From the NCBI GenBank assembly GCA_002159075.1, contig LZRT01000113.1, positions 1 to 50,257 on the forward strand: 50,257 bases of DNA. The letters are read 5' to 3'. The notes under the pieces were generated by a model. It saw only the letters and a list, made by a program, of their open reading frames with translations. It was not told the DNA's origin and ran no database searches. The stretch is from Bacillus thermozeamaize. Its GTDB lineage: Bacteria; Bacillota; Bacilli; ZCTH02-B2. The translations under genes were made by a program, and so were the position numbers. Below are positions 19,982 through 28,707 of the stretch, one piece after another (the first letter of the stretch is position 1; every line of letters begins with the position of its first letter).

Positions 19982-20653
19982 ATGTGGGTCATCCCGCTTT
20001 TGGCTTCACTGACCAGTTTGTTCCTGACAGTTGACATGACCCGGCAGTATCTGCAAAAGCGAAAGGCCCACCAGCTGGCTTATGCGAGCGGGTTGGCTCT
20101 TTTTACGCTGGCTGCCTTTGTGGAATGGTTTGCCATGGTCTTCGGCTGGTCGCCGTTCATCTACAAGGTGTACTATTATACGGGCATCGTGCTGGTGCCG
20201 GTGCTGGCCAGCGGTTCGGTGTTCCTGCTGCGACGAAGGGCGATTGGAAACCTCTTTTTGTTCTATGTGGTCGTGACCAGTCTCCTGATGCTGCTGCAAA
20301 TCATCCCTGCGCAGGTGAAGGAGGATCTCTTGCCGGCTGCTGGCCTGACCGTGGGGGGCAGCGCGATGCCGGAATCGGTGCGGCAATACAGTTTCTGGCT
20401 TTCCGGCGTTGGCGGGATTGTTTTGCTGGTTGTCAGCCTGTATTCGTTTGTCCGCACCCGCTATTGGGGCAACCTCTTCATCTTTTTGGGCGCTCTGGTG
20501 ATGAGCATCGGCGGCCGTCTGGCTGCGGCGGGGCTGGCCGTTTTTCTCCCGTTGAGCGAACTTGTCGGTATCTTGCTGCTGTATCTTGGTGTGGCCCGCC
20601 ATCCGGGCACCCTTGGGGAGACGGCGAAAAAAGCACGGGTCAGCAGAGGGTGA
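19982..20653 (+). CDS. Integral membrane protein of unknown function
   Basis: A 223-residue protein that I do not recognise. It shows about seven hydrophobic segments, starting at the extreme N-terminus (MWVIPLLASLTSLFLTVDM) and ending in a segment with LSELVGILLLYLGVA and a short basic tail (KKARVSRG). A Tyr-rich loop (IYKVYYYTGIV) and the loop AMPESVRQYSFW are visible. GGAGGTG (19967-19973) lies eight bases before the ATG. It sits between murA and glpX, where B. subtilis has no such gene. A sensor- or transporter-like role cannot be argued from sequence. Confidence 0.75.
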   Translation: MWVIPLLASLTSLFLTVDMTRQYLQKRKAHQLAYASGLALFTLAAFVEWFAMVFGWSPFIYKVYYYTGIVLVPVLASGSVFLLRRRAIGNLFLFYVVVTSLLMLLQIIPAQVKEDLLPAAGLTVGGSAMPESVRQYSFWLSGVGGIVLLVVSLYSFVRTRYWGNLFIFLGALVMSIGGRLAAAGLAVFLPLSELVGILLLYLGVARHPGTLGETAKKARVSRG

Positions 20654-20678
20654 AACGGGATATATGACGTGATATACT
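20650..20678 (+). promoter_or_regulatory. Possible promoter of glpX
   Basis: GTGAAA (20650-20655), a 17-base spacer and TATACT (20673-20678), about 28 bases before the glpX ATG. The -35 is a moderate match. Confidence 0.45.
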
Positions 20679-20705
20679 GAAAAGGTGAGACAGAGGAGGA
20701 GCAGC

Positions 20706-21707
20706 ATGGAACGAAGTTTGACGATGGAATTGGTTCGGGTGACGGAAGCTGCCGCACTGGCTGCCGCCCGCTGGATGGGCCGGGGGAACAAACACGAGGC
20801 CGATCGCGCCGCCACCGAAGCGATGCGGGCCGTGTTCGACACCATCCCGATGCGGGGGACCGTCGTGATCGGTGAGGGCGAGATGGATGAGGCGCCCATG
20901 TTGTACATCGGAGAAAGGCTGGGGATGGGATATCCTCCGGAAGTGGACGTTGCGGTGGATCCCCTGGAAGGAACCAACATCGTCGCCAACGGCGGCTGGA
21001 ATGCCCTGTCCGTCGTGGCGATCGCGGAACGGGGAAATCTCCTGCACGCACCCGATATGTACATGGAAAAAATTGCGGTGGGTCCGAAAGCGGCGGGCCA
21101 TGTGGATCTCGATGCTCCCGTGGCGGATAACCTGAAGGCGGTGGCTCGCGCGTTGGGCCGGGATGTATCCGATCTTGTGGCCGTTGTCCTGGACAGGCCG
21201 CGGCATCAAAAACTGATTGAGGAAATCCGCGCTGCCGGAGCCCGGATCAAGCTGATCGGGGATGGCGATGTGGCCGCCGCCGTCAATACCGCTTTTGAAG
21301 ATACGGGCGTGGATATTCTCTTCGGCACGGGCGGAGCGCCGGAAGGCGTGCTGGCGGCTGTGGCGCTGAAATGCCTGGGCGGGGAAATCCAGGGGCGTCT
21401 CCTGCCGCAAAACGAACAGGAACGGGAGCGCTGTATCAAGATGGGCATCGCCGATCCGCAGCAGATTCTGCGCATGGATGATCTGGTCAAGGGGGATGAT
21501 GCCATCTTTGCGGCGACGGGCGTCACCGACGGCGAACTGTTGCAAGGCGTTCGCTTCCGCGGCAGGGAGGCGACGACGGAGTCGATCGTGATGCGGGCCA
21601 AAACGGGCACCGTGCGCCGGATTTTGGGCAAACACCGCCTCGATCGCAAACTCAATTTGGTGTTTACGGATGGGCTGGATCCCAGCCAGCTGGGGTCTTC
21701 CAGCTAA
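20706..21707 (+). CDS. glpX: Class II fructose-1,6-bisphosphatase
   Basis: This is a 333-residue Mn-dependent phosphatase of gluconeogenesis. [11 protein letters not shown] and [13 protein letters not shown] are the metal-binding signatures. [11 protein letters not shown] and [13 protein letters not shown] are typical of GlpX. The ATG at 20706 follows AGGAGGAG; an in-frame ATG at 20685 lies upstream of that site. Together with fbaA it acts on fructose 1,6-bisphosphate. In B. subtilis the equivalent gene is ywjI, also between murAB and rho. Confidence 0.93.
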   Translation: MERSLTMELVRVTEAAALAAARWMGRGNKHEADRAATEAMRAVFDTIPMRGTVVIGEGEMDEAPMLYIGERLGMGYPPEVDVAVDPLEGTNIVANGGWNALSVVAIAERGNLLHAPDMYMEKIAVGPKAAGHVDLDAPVADNLKAVARALGRDVSDLVAVVLDRPRHQKLIEEIRAAGARIKLIGDGDVAAAVNTAFEDTGVDILFGTGGAPEGVLAAVALKCLGGEIQGRLLPQNEQERERCIKMGIADPQQILRMDDLVKGDDAIFAATGVTDGELLQGVRFRGREATTESIVMRAKTGTVRRILGKHRLDRKLNLVFTDGLDPSQLGSSS

Positions 21708-21786
21708 CCGTTGGGTTTAATCGGAGCAAATTCGGCAAGAATGATCGATATCCAGGAATGATCGGCATCATCGATAAATATCATCA

Positions 21787-21839
21787 TCATTGATAAGAGA
21801 AGATCATTGATAAAAGAAGTTCTATTGATTAAGAAAAGT
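21787..21839. repeat. 17-bp tandem repeats in the rho leader
   Basis: TCATTGATAAGAGAAGA (21787-21803) is followed directly by TCATTGATAAAAGAAGT (21804-21820), then a looser third copy, TCTATTGATTAAGAAAAGT (21821-21839). The surrounding leader 21708-21902 is AT-rich compared with flanking genes. I see no terminator and no convincing promoter in it. Confidence 0.8.
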
Positions 21840-21902
21840 ATAGAAAGCATAAATCCGGATTACAAGCACGTTTTAAAAGAATGCATTGAATGGAGCATGC
21901 GG

Positions 21903-23171
21903 ATGACGTTAGGCGAACTGGAAAACAAGAAACTGACCGAACTCTATGAACTGGCGCGAGAATTAAAGATTCCATATTATGGTCAAATGAAGAAAAAAGA
22001 ATTGATTTTTGCCATTCTGCGCTCACTGGCGGAGCAGGATGGACTGATGTTCATGGAAGGGGTCCTGGAAATCCTCCCTGAAGGGTTTGGATTCTTGCGA
22101 CCGCTTCATTATCTTCCGAGCAATGAGGACATCTACATTTCCGCTTCACAGATCCGGCGTTTCGATTTGCGAACCGGCGATTTGGTATCCGGAAAAGTTC
22201 GGCCTCCGAAAGAAAATGAGCGGTATTTTGGTCTCCTGCAAGTGGAGGCAGTAAATGGCGAAAACCCCGAAAACGCCGCGAAACGGCTTCACTTCGCTTC
22301 CCTGACACCCCTCCATCCACAAGAACGCTTCATTCTGGAAACATCTCCGGATAAATTATCGACCCGCATCATCGATCTGCTGGCGCCTGTCGGCAAGGGC
22401 CAACGCGGCTTGATCGTCGCACCTCCAAAAGCCGGCAAAACCGTCCTGCTGAAGGAAATCGCCAACAGCATCGCCACCAACTATCCGGATGTGGAACTGT
22501 TTATTTTATTGATCGACGAACGGCCTGAAGAGGTCACGGACATGCAGCGTTCGGTCAAAGGCGAGGTGATCAGTTCCACGTTTGACGAGTTGCCGGAGCA
22601 CCATATCAAGGTGGCGGAACTGGTGCTGGAGAGGGCCCAGCGGATCGTCGAACACAAACGGGATGTGGTGATTTTACTGGATAGCATCACCCGGTTGGCC
22701 CGCGCTTATAACCTGGTGATTCCCCCCAGCGGCCGGACGTTGTCGGGGGGCATCGATCCGGCTGCCTTTCACCGGCCGAAGCGTTTTTTCGGCGCAGCGC
22801 GGAACATCGAGGAAGGAGGCAGCTTGACCATTTTGGCCACGGCTCTGGTCGATACGGGCTCCCGCATGGACGACGTGATTTATGAGGAGTTTAAGGGGAC
22901 CGGAAATATGGAGCTTCACCTGGACCGGCGGCTGGCGGAGCGGCGGATCTTTCCGGCCATCGACATCCACCGGTCAGGAACGCGGCGGGAAGAATTGTTG
23001 CTGCCGCGGGAACACCTGGAAAAGGTCTGGGCTCTCCGGCGGGCGATGGCCGCGGAAAATCCGTATGAATTTACGGAGCAGCTGCTTCGCCGCCTGCGGG
23101 CGACCAAGAGCAACGAGGAATTTTTGGCAAACCTCACAGCTTCTCAGGATCCGTTTGTCAAGACCGGCTGA
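21903..23171 (+). CDS. rho: Transcription termination factor Rho
   Basis: This is a 422-residue hexameric RNA helicase. The N-terminal Rho domain begins [20 protein letters not shown]. The cold-shock-like RNA-binding domain has [20 protein letters not shown]. Walker A is [15 protein letters not shown], Walker [17 protein letters not shown], followed by the Q and R loops. The frame stays open back to 21807, but the family usually starts at the MTLGEL-type segment. GGAG at 21892-21895 suits the ATG at 21903. The 5' third uses AT-richer codons than the rest. The 3' end is duplicated in tandem (see the repeat at 23157). Confidence 0.95.
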   Translation: MTLGELENKKLTELYELARELKIPYYGQMKKKELIFAILRSLAEQDGLMFMEGVLEILPEGFGFLRPLHYLPSNEDIYISASQIRRFDLRTGDLVSGKVRPPKENERYFGLLQVEAVNGENPENAAKRLHFASLTPLHPQERFILETSPDKLSTRIIDLLAPVGKGQRGLIVAPPKAGKTVLLKEIANSIATNYPDVELFILLIDERPEEVTDMQRSVKGEVISSTFDELPEHHIKVAELVLERAQRIVEHKRDVVILLDSITRLARAYNLVIPPSGRTLSGGIDPAAFHRPKRFFGAARNIEEGGSLTILATALVDTGSRMDDVIYEEFKGTGNMELHLDRRLAERRIFPAIDIHRSGTRREELLLPREHLEKVWALRRAMAAENPYEFTEQLLRRLRATKSNEEFLANLTASQDPFVKTG

Positions 23172-23212
23172 CTCATCAAGACCGGCTAACTTGTCAAGAA
23201 CCGGTTAACCTC
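23157..23212. repeat. 18-bp tandem triplication covering the rho stop codon
   Basis: Units start at 23157, 23175 and 23193: GTCAAGACCGGCTGACTC, ATCAAGACCGGCTAACTT and the looser GTCAAGAACCGGTTAACCTC. The first contains the rho TGA. The second keeps the frame and has TAA at the same place. The third has lost the stop. It looks like a duplicated gene end. Confidence 0.8.
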
Positions 23213-23291
23213 CCGGGCGCGGGCAGGCGTTCCTTTAAGGGGGGATCTTCTGCAGGGCGCTCCTCCTGCCGGTGGTGGCAGCGATTTCCCC

Positions 23292-23321
23292 TTGCATATC
23301 GGGACCGGGTGGTGATACAAT
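23292..23321 (+). promoter_or_regulatory. Promoter of rpmE
   Basis: TTGCAT (23292-23297), an 18-base spacer and TACAAT (23316-23321). The transcript would have a leader of about 80 bases. Confidence 0.65.
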
Positions 23322-23368
23322 AACCACGTGTCTTTTTTGACCGTCCATTTTCATTGACGAATTTTACT

Positions 23369-23390
23369 CTGCTTCAGGTTAGGGAAGCAG
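23369..23390 (+). promoter_or_regulatory. Hairpin in the rpmE leader, possible ribosomal-protein leader
   Basis: CTGCTTC (23369-23375) and GAAGCAG (23384-23390) form a 7-bp stem with the purine-rich loop AGGTTAGG, directly before the ribosome binding site GAGGTGG. Leaders that bind L31 are known upstream of rpmE in Firmicutes. Whether this hairpin matches that consensus was not testable here. Confidence 0.4.
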
Positions 23391-23409
23391 GGCAAGCGAG
23401 GTGGAACAG

Positions 23410-23610
23410 ATGAAAACAGGCATTCATCCCGAATTCAAAGTGACGACGGTGACCTGTGCTTGCGGGAACACGTTTGAAACCGGTTCGGTGAAGGAGAACC
23501 TGCGGGTCGAGATTTGCTCGGAGTGCCATCCTTTCTTCACGGGGAAGCAGAAGTTTGTCGACACGGGTGGCCGTGTGGAACGCTTCAAGAGGAAATACAA
23601 CATCAAATAA
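23410..23610 (+). CDS. rpmE: 50S ribosomal protein L31, zinc-binding form
   Basis: This is a 66-residue protein starting [20 protein letters not shown]. The four zinc ligands of the C+ form are present: CAC near residues 16-18 and CSEC near 37-40. The C-terminus is FKRKYNIK. The ATG at 23410 follows GAGGTGG; an in-frame GTG three codons earlier lies inside the ribosome binding site. It is the form used when zinc is sufficient. The rho-rpmE order is conserved in Bacillales. Confidence 0.96.
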   Translation: MKTGIHPEFKVTTVTCACGNTFETGSVKENLRVEICSECHPFFTGKQKFVDTGGRVERFKRKYNIK

Positions 23611-23617
23611 CCTGTTT

Positions 23618-23656
23618 CAGGATCAGCTCCCGCGCTTTGCGGGAGCTGTCCTGTTT
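23618..23656 (+). terminator. Hairpin terminator after rpmE
   Basis: A 15-bp stem pairs CAGGATCAGCTCCCGC (with one bulged T) with GCGGGAGCTGTCCTG, loop GCTTT. Only a short TTT follows, so termination may be incomplete. Confidence 0.7.
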
Positions 23657-23676
23657 GGAACCCCTGCTGGTTATGC

Positions 23677-23716
23677 GAAGAACGGAAGGCATCATGGAAG
23701 AACGGAAGGCATCATT
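23677..23716. repeat. 20-bp tandem duplication
   Basis: GAAGAACGGAAGGCATCATG (23677-23696) is followed directly by a copy differing only in the last base (23697-23716), then a partial GGAAGGCAT. It lies between rpmE and the lipoprotein gene. Confidence 0.9.
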
Positions 23717-23768
23717 GGAAGGCATATTGATCCGCCTCCCGGACATGCTACCTCTAGGAGGTGGATCT

Positions 23769-24422
23769 ATGCTGAGCAAAAAAATGCTGATGCTTGGCGT
23801 GGCGGCAACGACGTCGCTGACGTTGGCCGCCTGTGCGCCGGCAGCCCGTCCCGCTCCCGATCAGGATGTGGCCCCCAATCAATACCGCCAGGCTCCGAAT
23901 GGAACGCCGATGCGGCAGGACGATTTCAGCCGGGTCAATAACCGCTATGACAACGTGCGACGTCCCTTTACGCCAGCCCCTGACCGGACCGCGTACCCCG
24001 ATGACGGCATGCAAGGGTTTACCAATGCCAACCCGAACCTTTATTACGGACGAAACCGCAATAATGTCAATAATTTCTTCCAGGATGCGGACCGGATTGC
24101 CAAGGCGGCCGCACAAGTCAATGGCGTCAACAATGCCACCGCAGTGATTGTCGGCGGGACGGCATATGTCGGGCTGGATCTGAATACCCGGGTGAACCGC
24201 CGGCAGGCCGACGCCGTTGAGGATCAGGTGGCCAGGCACGTCAGCCGCGTGGCACCCCGCTATCATGTTGTCGTGACGTCCGACGCCGATCTGTTCGGTC
24301 AGCTCAGGGAAATCGACAACGGCTTGCGCGGCGGCAGGCCGGTGGATGATTACCGCAACCAGCTGGGCGTGATTGACGACCGGATGGCTGAGGCTCGCAC
24401 GCACCGCGCCCCGGTTCGATAA
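23769..24422 (+). CDS. YhcN/YlaJ-family sporulation lipoprotein
   Basis: This is a 217-residue lipoprotein. The signal peptide MLSKKMLMLGVAATTSLTLA ends in the lipobox LAAC with the acylated Cys22. An Asn/Arg/Pro-rich low-complexity stretch follows to about residue 95. A compact domain then has DADRIAKAAAQVNGVNNATA, VIVGGTAYVGLDLNT, and VEDQVARHVSRVAPRYHVVV, the pattern of the YhcN/YlaJ family associated with spores and germination. AGGAGGTGG precedes the ATG. It stands alone between terminators. Its exact role in spores is unknown. Confidence 0.88.
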   Translation: MLSKKMLMLGVAATTSLTLAACAPAARPAPDQDVAPNQYRQAPNGTPMRQDDFSRVNNRYDNVRRPFTPAPDRTAYPDDGMQGFTNANPNLYYGRNRNNVNNFFQDADRIAKAAAQVNGVNNATAVIVGGTAYVGLDLNTRVNRRQADAVEDQVARHVSRVAPRYHVVVTSDADLFGQLREIDNGLRGGRPVDDYRNQLGVIDDRMAEARTHRAPVR

Positions 24423-24469
24423 ACCCCATCATCAACAAACAGCAGATCAACGGAACCTCCTATGCAAGG

Positions 24470-24518
24470 TGCCGGACGAGGAAGCGGCAAGATCTTCCTG
24501 CGTCCGGCATGTTTTGTT
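24470..24518 (+). terminator. Terminator of the lipoprotein gene
   Basis: TGCCGGACG-AGGAAG (24470-24484) pairs with CTTCCT-G-CGTCCGGCA (24494-24509), about 15 bp with one bulge, followed by TGTTTTGTTTG. Confidence 0.8.
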
Positions 24519-24573
24519 TGCTGGGTGCGGCATGTTTTTGTCTCAGGGATTGGCCGTCTTGCGGCTGCCGCCC

Positions 24574-24603
24574 TTGCCCGCGGTTCGAGGGATTTAGTAC
24601 AAT
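24574..24603 (+). promoter_or_regulatory. Promoter of prfA
   Basis: TTGCCC (24574-24579), an 18-base spacer and TACAAT (24598-24603), about 43 bases before the prfA start. Confidence 0.6.
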
Positions 24604-24645
24604 GATTCTGTTAGTCTTTTGGAACGTGAAAAAGGGGGTTGGGTC

Positions 24646-25722
24646 ATGTTTGAGCGCCTTGCGGCCATCATGGAGCGCTATGAACAACTGAGCCAATGGC
24701 TCTGCGATCCCGAAGTGATCAATGACCCGGCCAAGCTGCGTGCATATTCCAAGGAACAGAGCGACTTGCAGGAAATCGTGCAGGTATATCGGGAGTACCT
24801 TTCCGTCGACGAGCAGTTGGCAGAGGCCCGGGAGATGGCCAATGACACTTCTGATCCGGAAATGAAGGAATGGATTCGGGAAGAGATGGCCAATCTGGCG
24901 GCGCGAAAGTCGGAGCTGGAAAACCGCCTTCAGATCTTGCTGCTTCCCCGGGATCCCAATGATGAGAAAGATGTGATCATGGAGATCCGCGGCGCGGCAG
25001 GCGGCGAAGAGGCGGCCTTGTTTGCGGCCGACCTGTACCGGATGTACACGCGGTACGCGGAAAGCAAGGGTTGGAAGACCGAGTTGGTGGAGGCGCATCC
25101 GACCGGGATCGGAGGTTTCAAGGAAGTGATCTTCACGATTCAGGGGAAGGGTGCCTACAGCCGGCTCAAGTATGAAAGCGGCGCTCACCGCGTGCAACGG
25201 GTGCCGGTGACCGAATCGGGAGGCCGGATTCACACCTCGACCTCCACCGTGGTGGTGCTTCCTGAGGCGGAAGAGGTGGAAGTGGAAATCCACGAAAAGG
25301 ATTTGCGGATCGATGTGTTCCGCTCCAGCGGGGCAGGCGGGCAGCATGTCAACACCACCGATTCGGCGGTACGGATTACCCATTTGCCCACCGGCATCGT
25401 CGTCAGCTGCTCGGATGAGCGGTCGCAGATCAAGAACCGGGAGAAGGCAATGCGGGTGTTGCGCGCCCGCCTGTACGACAAGTACCGGCAGGAGGAGCTG
25501 GAGAAACAGGCCAGTGCACGCCGCAGCCAGGTGGGCACCGGCGATCGGAGTGAAAGGATACGTACCTACAATTTTCCCCAGGGGAGAGTGACCGATCACC
25601 GGATTGGCCTGACCGTGCACCGGCTGGAGCAGATCCTGGAAGGGGATCTGGATGAGATCATCGATGCGCTGATTGCCCACGAACAGGCGGAAAGATTGAA
25701 ACAGGCCGGAACAGACGGGTGA
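24646..25722 (+). CDS. prfA: Peptide chain release factor 1
   Basis: This is a 358-residue class I release factor for UAA and UAG. The stop-codon tripeptide is PVT in [17 protein letters not shown] (RF1 type PxT, not the SPF of RF2). The catalytic GGQ is in [17 protein letters not shown]. The ATG at 24646 follows AAGGGGG; an upstream in-frame ATG (24619) overlaps poorly with the signal. The next gene, prmC, encodes the methyltransferase that modifies the GGQ glutamine, and the pair is almost universally linked. Confidence 0.96.
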   Translation: MFERLAAIMERYEQLSQWLCDPEVINDPAKLRAYSKEQSDLQEIVQVYREYLSVDEQLAEAREMANDTSDPEMKEWIREEMANLAARKSELENRLQILLLPRDPNDEKDVIMEIRGAAGGEEAALFAADLYRMYTRYAESKGWKTELVEAHPTGIGGFKEVIFTIQGKGAYSRLKYESGAHRVQRVPVTESGGRIHTSTSTVVVLPEAEEVEVEIHEKDLRIDVFRSSGAGGQHVNTTDSAVRITHLPTGIVVSCSDERSQIKNREKAMRVLRARLYDKYRQEELEKQASARRSQVGTGDRSERIRTYNFPQGRVTDHRIGLTVHRLEQILEGDLDEIIDALIAHEQAERLKQAGTDG

Positions 25723-25728
25723 TGGAAA

Positions 25729-26622
25729 ATGGGTGAAGCAGGCAGGCCGGAAGCGGCCGGTGTGACCGTTCGGGAAGCCCTGCGCTGGGCTTCCTCCTTT
25801 TTTCGCGGGCAGGTAGAGCGTCCGCAAAGGGCGGCGGAAATGCTTCTCTGCGGGGCAGGCGGCTGGCGGCGGGAGGAGCTGTTTGCAGAGCCGGAGATGC
25901 CCCTGACCAGGGAACAATGGGCCGTCTTTCAGGAATGGGTCAGGCGGCACCGGGACGGCGAACCGCTGCAGTACATTCTCGGAGAGGTTTCCTTTTACGA
26001 CATGACGTTTACAGTCAACCGGCATGTCCTGATTCCCCGGCCGGAGACCGAGCTGTTGGTGGAGGAGACGCTGCGTGAGGTGAAGGCCGGATGGAACGCC
26101 GAACGCCCCCTTCGCATGGCGGATATCGGGACGGGAAGCGGGGTCATCGCCATCACGTTGGCCCGCCTGCATCCCCGCTGGGAGGTCTGGGCGGTCGACT
26201 GTTCTGCCGCGGCGCTGGCCGTGGCGCGAGAGAATGCCCGGCGGCTGGGGATGGAGGGGCAAATCCATTGGCTGGAAGGCGATTTTTGTCAGCCCCTCAA
26301 GGAGCAGGGGGTGTGGGTGGATCTTTTGATCTCCAATCCGCCGTATGTAGCCCGCTCCGACCTGGCCGCCTTGCCGGCGGGCGTCCGGGATTATGAGCCA
26401 CGCCTGGCGCTGGACGGCGGGGAAGATGGTCTGGATGCCTACCGCCGGATTATCCGCGATCTTCCTTCGGTCCTGCTCCCCGGTGCGTTGGTGGCTTTTG
26501 AAGTCGGGATTCACCAGGCGGATGAAGTGTGCCGGATGCTGAAGACAGCAGGGTTTGCAGATTGCAAGGCGAGGGCCGATCTGGCGGGGATTCCGCGTTT
26601 TGTGTTTGCCCGTTGGGTTTAG
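25729..26622 (+). CDS. prmC: Release factor glutamine methyltransferase
   Basis: This is a 297-residue SAM-dependent methyltransferase that N5-methylates the GGQ glutamine of RF1 and RF2. The N-terminal helical domain includes PLQYILGEVSFYDMTF. HVLIPRPETELLVEE precedes the SAM-binding ADIGTGSGVIAITLA, and the catalytic motif is LLISNPPYVARSDL. It starts six bases after the prfA stop with only a weak ribosome binding site, so coupled translation is likely. Confidence 0.95.
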   Translation: MGEAGRPEAAGVTVREALRWASSFFRGQVERPQRAAEMLLCGAGGWRREELFAEPEMPLTREQWAVFQEWVRRHRDGEPLQYILGEVSFYDMTFTVNRHVLIPRPETELLVEETLREVKAGWNAERPLRMADIGTGSGVIAITLARLHPRWEVWAVDCSAAALAVARENARRLGMEGQIHWLEGDFCQPLKEQGVWVDLLISNPPYVARSDLAALPAGVRDYEPRLALDGGEDGLDAYRRIIRDLPSVLLPGALVAFEVGIHQADEVCRMLKTAGFADCKARADLAGIPRFVFARWV

Positions 26623-26698
26623 GAACGTCATTCTCTTTCTTTCATAGGTTTAGAACTTCTTATCCTTGCCCATACTGGTGGGTGAGGAGGAGAAACCG

Positions 26699-27367
26699 AT
26701 GGAGAAGAGAATGTGGGTTTTGTGGATTCCGCTTTTGCGCCGTTTTCTGTCCCGTTTTGCCGGCGCGCTGACGCTTTCATTGCTGGCCGGATTATGGCTG
26801 CTGCACTCATGGATGGTTCCTTTTTCGATTCAGCCCGCTTCATCTCCGCTCGCAAGCTTCACGATTCCGGACGAGGCGATCCGCTTTCGCGTGCTGGCCA
26901 ACAGCAATACGGTGGCTGATCAATGGGTCAAACGCCGGGTGAGGGATGCGGTTCTCGCGCAGATTGAACGCTGGGTCGGCGATGCGGCGGATGTGCATGC
27001 GGTTCGCCAGGTGCTGGGGAACCGGGTTGACGAGCTGCAGGCCCTGGCGGATCGGGTGTTGATGGAAAACGGCTTTCCCTACCGGAGCAGGGTAGATTAC
27101 GGCGAGGTGCCTTTTCCGAAAAAGACGTTCGGTGGCCGCACGGTTCCCGCCGGGCAGTATGAGGCGCTGCGGATTATCCTCGGCGAGGGACAGGGTGACA
27201 ATTGGTGGTGCGTGCTGTTTCCGCCTTTGTGTTTTGCGGGTCCGGACAATCCGGACAAGGGGGAAGAGGAGGCAAGGGAAACGAAGGCCGATTCGGCGCC
27301 GTTACATGCCGAAATCCGTTTTTTCCTGTGGGACTGGTTGCGGGGATGGTTTGAGAAGGAATCGTGA
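26699..27367 (+). CDS. spoIIR: Stage II sporulation protein R
   Basis: This is a 222-residue protein with an N-terminal hydrophobic signal segment (LTLSLLAGLWLLHSW, about residues 22-36). The conserved SpoIIR core follows: PDEAIRFRVLANSNTVADQW, VKRRVRDAVL, and PAGQYEALRIILGEGQGDNWWCVLFPPLCF. SpoIIR is exported from the forespore and triggers SpoIIGA to process pro-sigma-E in the mother cell. GAGGAGG lies eight bases before the ATG. The family is normally sigma-F dependent, but I could not place a convincing sigma-F promoter in the gap. Confidence 0.92.
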   Translation: MEKRMWVLWIPLLRRFLSRFAGALTLSLLAGLWLLHSWMVPFSIQPASSPLASFTIPDEAIRFRVLANSNTVADQWVKRRVRDAVLAQIERWVGDAADVHAVRQVLGNRVDELQALADRVLMENGFPYRSRVDYGEVPFPKKTFGGRTVPAGQYEALRIILGEGQGDNWWCVLFPPLCFAGPDNPDKGEEEARETKADSAPLHAEIRFFLWDWLRGWFEKES

Positions 27368-27476
27368 ATGATGAAGCATAGGGAATCATGCATGGAGAGT
27401 GAAAGAGGGAATGGATCCAGGACGGGAAATGGCTCGCCACGCCCGAATCGTATGGGTGGATGGCGGGCTTTCTTGT

Positions 27477-27504
27477 GATATGCTGAAATTGATATGCTGA
27501 AATT
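27477..27504. repeat. 14-bp perfect tandem duplication next to DnaA boxes
   Basis: GATATGCTGAAATT occurs twice head to tail (27477-27490, 27491-27504). The second copy runs directly into the first DnaA box. Confidence 0.9.
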
Positions 27505-27545
27505 ATCCACAGTTTTGGCGGAACTGTGGATAAGATTGTGGATAA
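27503..27545 (+). promoter_or_regulatory. Cluster of three perfect DnaA boxes before ywlC
   Basis: TTATCCACA lies at 27503-27511 on the + strand, and its complement TGTGGATAA at 27525-27533 and 27537-27545. All are perfect 9-mers of the high-affinity DnaA box. The first two form a 12-bp inverted repeat with a 7-base spacer. Stable DnaA binding upstream of ywlC has been reported in B. subtilis as one of a few oriC-proximal box clusters, so position as well as sequence is conserved. Likely roles are DnaA titration and control of the downstream operon. Confidence 0.85.
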
Positions 27546-27564
27546 CCTTGTGGAAGAGATGGGG

Positions 27565-28707
27565 ATGAAAATCAAGATGAAGCGACTGGATACCGCACAT
27601 TGGCTGATCGATTCGCAGTCGCCGCAGCTTGCGGAGCATCCTGCGGTTCAGGAAGCGGCGGCATGCTTGCGCCGGGGGGAGACGGTGGCGTTTCCGACAG
27701 AGACCGTTTATGGTCTGGGCGCAAATGCCTATCATTCAGACGCCGTTCGGAAGATCTTTGCGGCGAAGGGCCGTCCCAGCGACAATCCGTTGATCGTCCA
27801 TATCTGGCATCCGGAGTCCCTGGAGGAGCTGGTGACCGTCGTTCCGGAGGCGGCCCGCCTCCTGATGGAAACATTCTGGCCTGGGCCGTTAACCTTGATT
27901 CTGCCATCGTCAGGACGTGTTGCCCCGGAGGTGACCGGGGGGCTCGAGACGGTGGCGGTCCGGATGCCCTCCCATCCTGTCGCGCAGGCGTTACTCAAGG
28001 CGTGCGGTTTTCCGCTGGCGGCGCCAAGCGCCAACCGGTCCGGACGCCCCAGTCCAACCACCGCGGGGCACGTACTGGAGGATCTGAAAGGGCGGATTGC
28101 CGGCGTGTTGGATGGCGGGCCGGTACCCATCGGCACCGAATCCACCGTGGTGGATGTGAGCAAAGGCCGTCCAGTCATCTTGCGGCCCGGCAGCATCACG
28201 CGGGAGGAGCTGGAGCGTGTCCTGGGCACAGCGATCCCGGCGGCAGGGCTTGAAGAAAAACAGGGATCTGCCCCCGGGCGGGAGGATTCCCTGGTGCCGC
28301 GTGCGCCCGGGATGAAGTACACCCATTATGCGCCAAAAGGGCAGCTGTGGCTGGTCAAGGGTTCGCTGGCTGAGGTGCGCCGCCGGATTGTGGAAGAGGC
28401 TCGCGCTCGTGGATGTTCGGGGCTCAGGGTGGGAATCCTGACGACAGAGGAAGGGGAAGCCTATTACCGGCAGGCGCTGGCTGGTTTGCCGGTGCTCGTT
28501 CTCCCTTGCGGCAGGCGCAGCCGGCTGGAGACGGTGGCCCGGTTTTTGTATGCCTGTCTGCGCCAGTTTGATGCGGCGGATATCCAGGTGATCTATGCCG
28601 AGTCCTTTGCGTCCGAAGGGATTGGCGCGGCGATCATGAATCGCCTGGAGAAGGCCAGCGGCGGCCGTTTCATATCAGCCCAGGGTTCCTATCAGTCAAA
28701 AGCGTGA
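27565..28707 (+). CDS. ywlC: L-threonylcarbamoyladenylate synthase
   Basis: This is a 380-residue two-domain Sua5/YwlC-type enzyme that makes threonylcarbamoyl-AMP for tRNA t6A37 modification. The YrdC-like domain has GETVAFPTETVYGLGANAY, AKGRPSDNPLIVHI and FPLAAPSANRSGRPSPTTA. The C-terminal Sua5 domain follows the linker APGMKYTHYAPKGQ. The frame is open to a GTG at 27526 inside the DnaA boxes. ATG 27565 is preferred because GGAAGAG precedes it at six bases; ATG 27559 or 27577 cannot be excluded. Short duplications follow the stop. Confidence 0.92.
   Translation: MKIKMKRLDTAHWLIDSQSPQLAEHPAVQEAAACLRRGETVAFPTETVYGLGANAYHSDAVRKIFAAKGRPSDNPLIVHIWHPESLEELVTVVPEAARLLMETFWPGPLTLILPSSGRVAPEVTGGLETVAVRMPSHPVAQALLKACGFPLAAPSANRSGRPSPTTAGHVLEDLKGRIAGVLDGGPVPIGTESTVVDVSKGRPVILRPGSITREELERVLGTAIPAAGLEEKQGSAPGREDSLVPRAPGMKYTHYAPKGQLWLVKGSLAEVRRRIVEEARARGCSGLRVGILTTEEGEAYYRQALAGLPVLVLPCGRRSRLETVARFLYACLRQFDAADIQVIYAESFASEGIGAAIMNRLEKASGGRFISAQGSYQSKA

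Noticed and set aside
26623-26698. Sigma-F promoter for spoIIR
   Set aside because: No pair of elements with the right sequence and spacing could be found in the 76-base gap.
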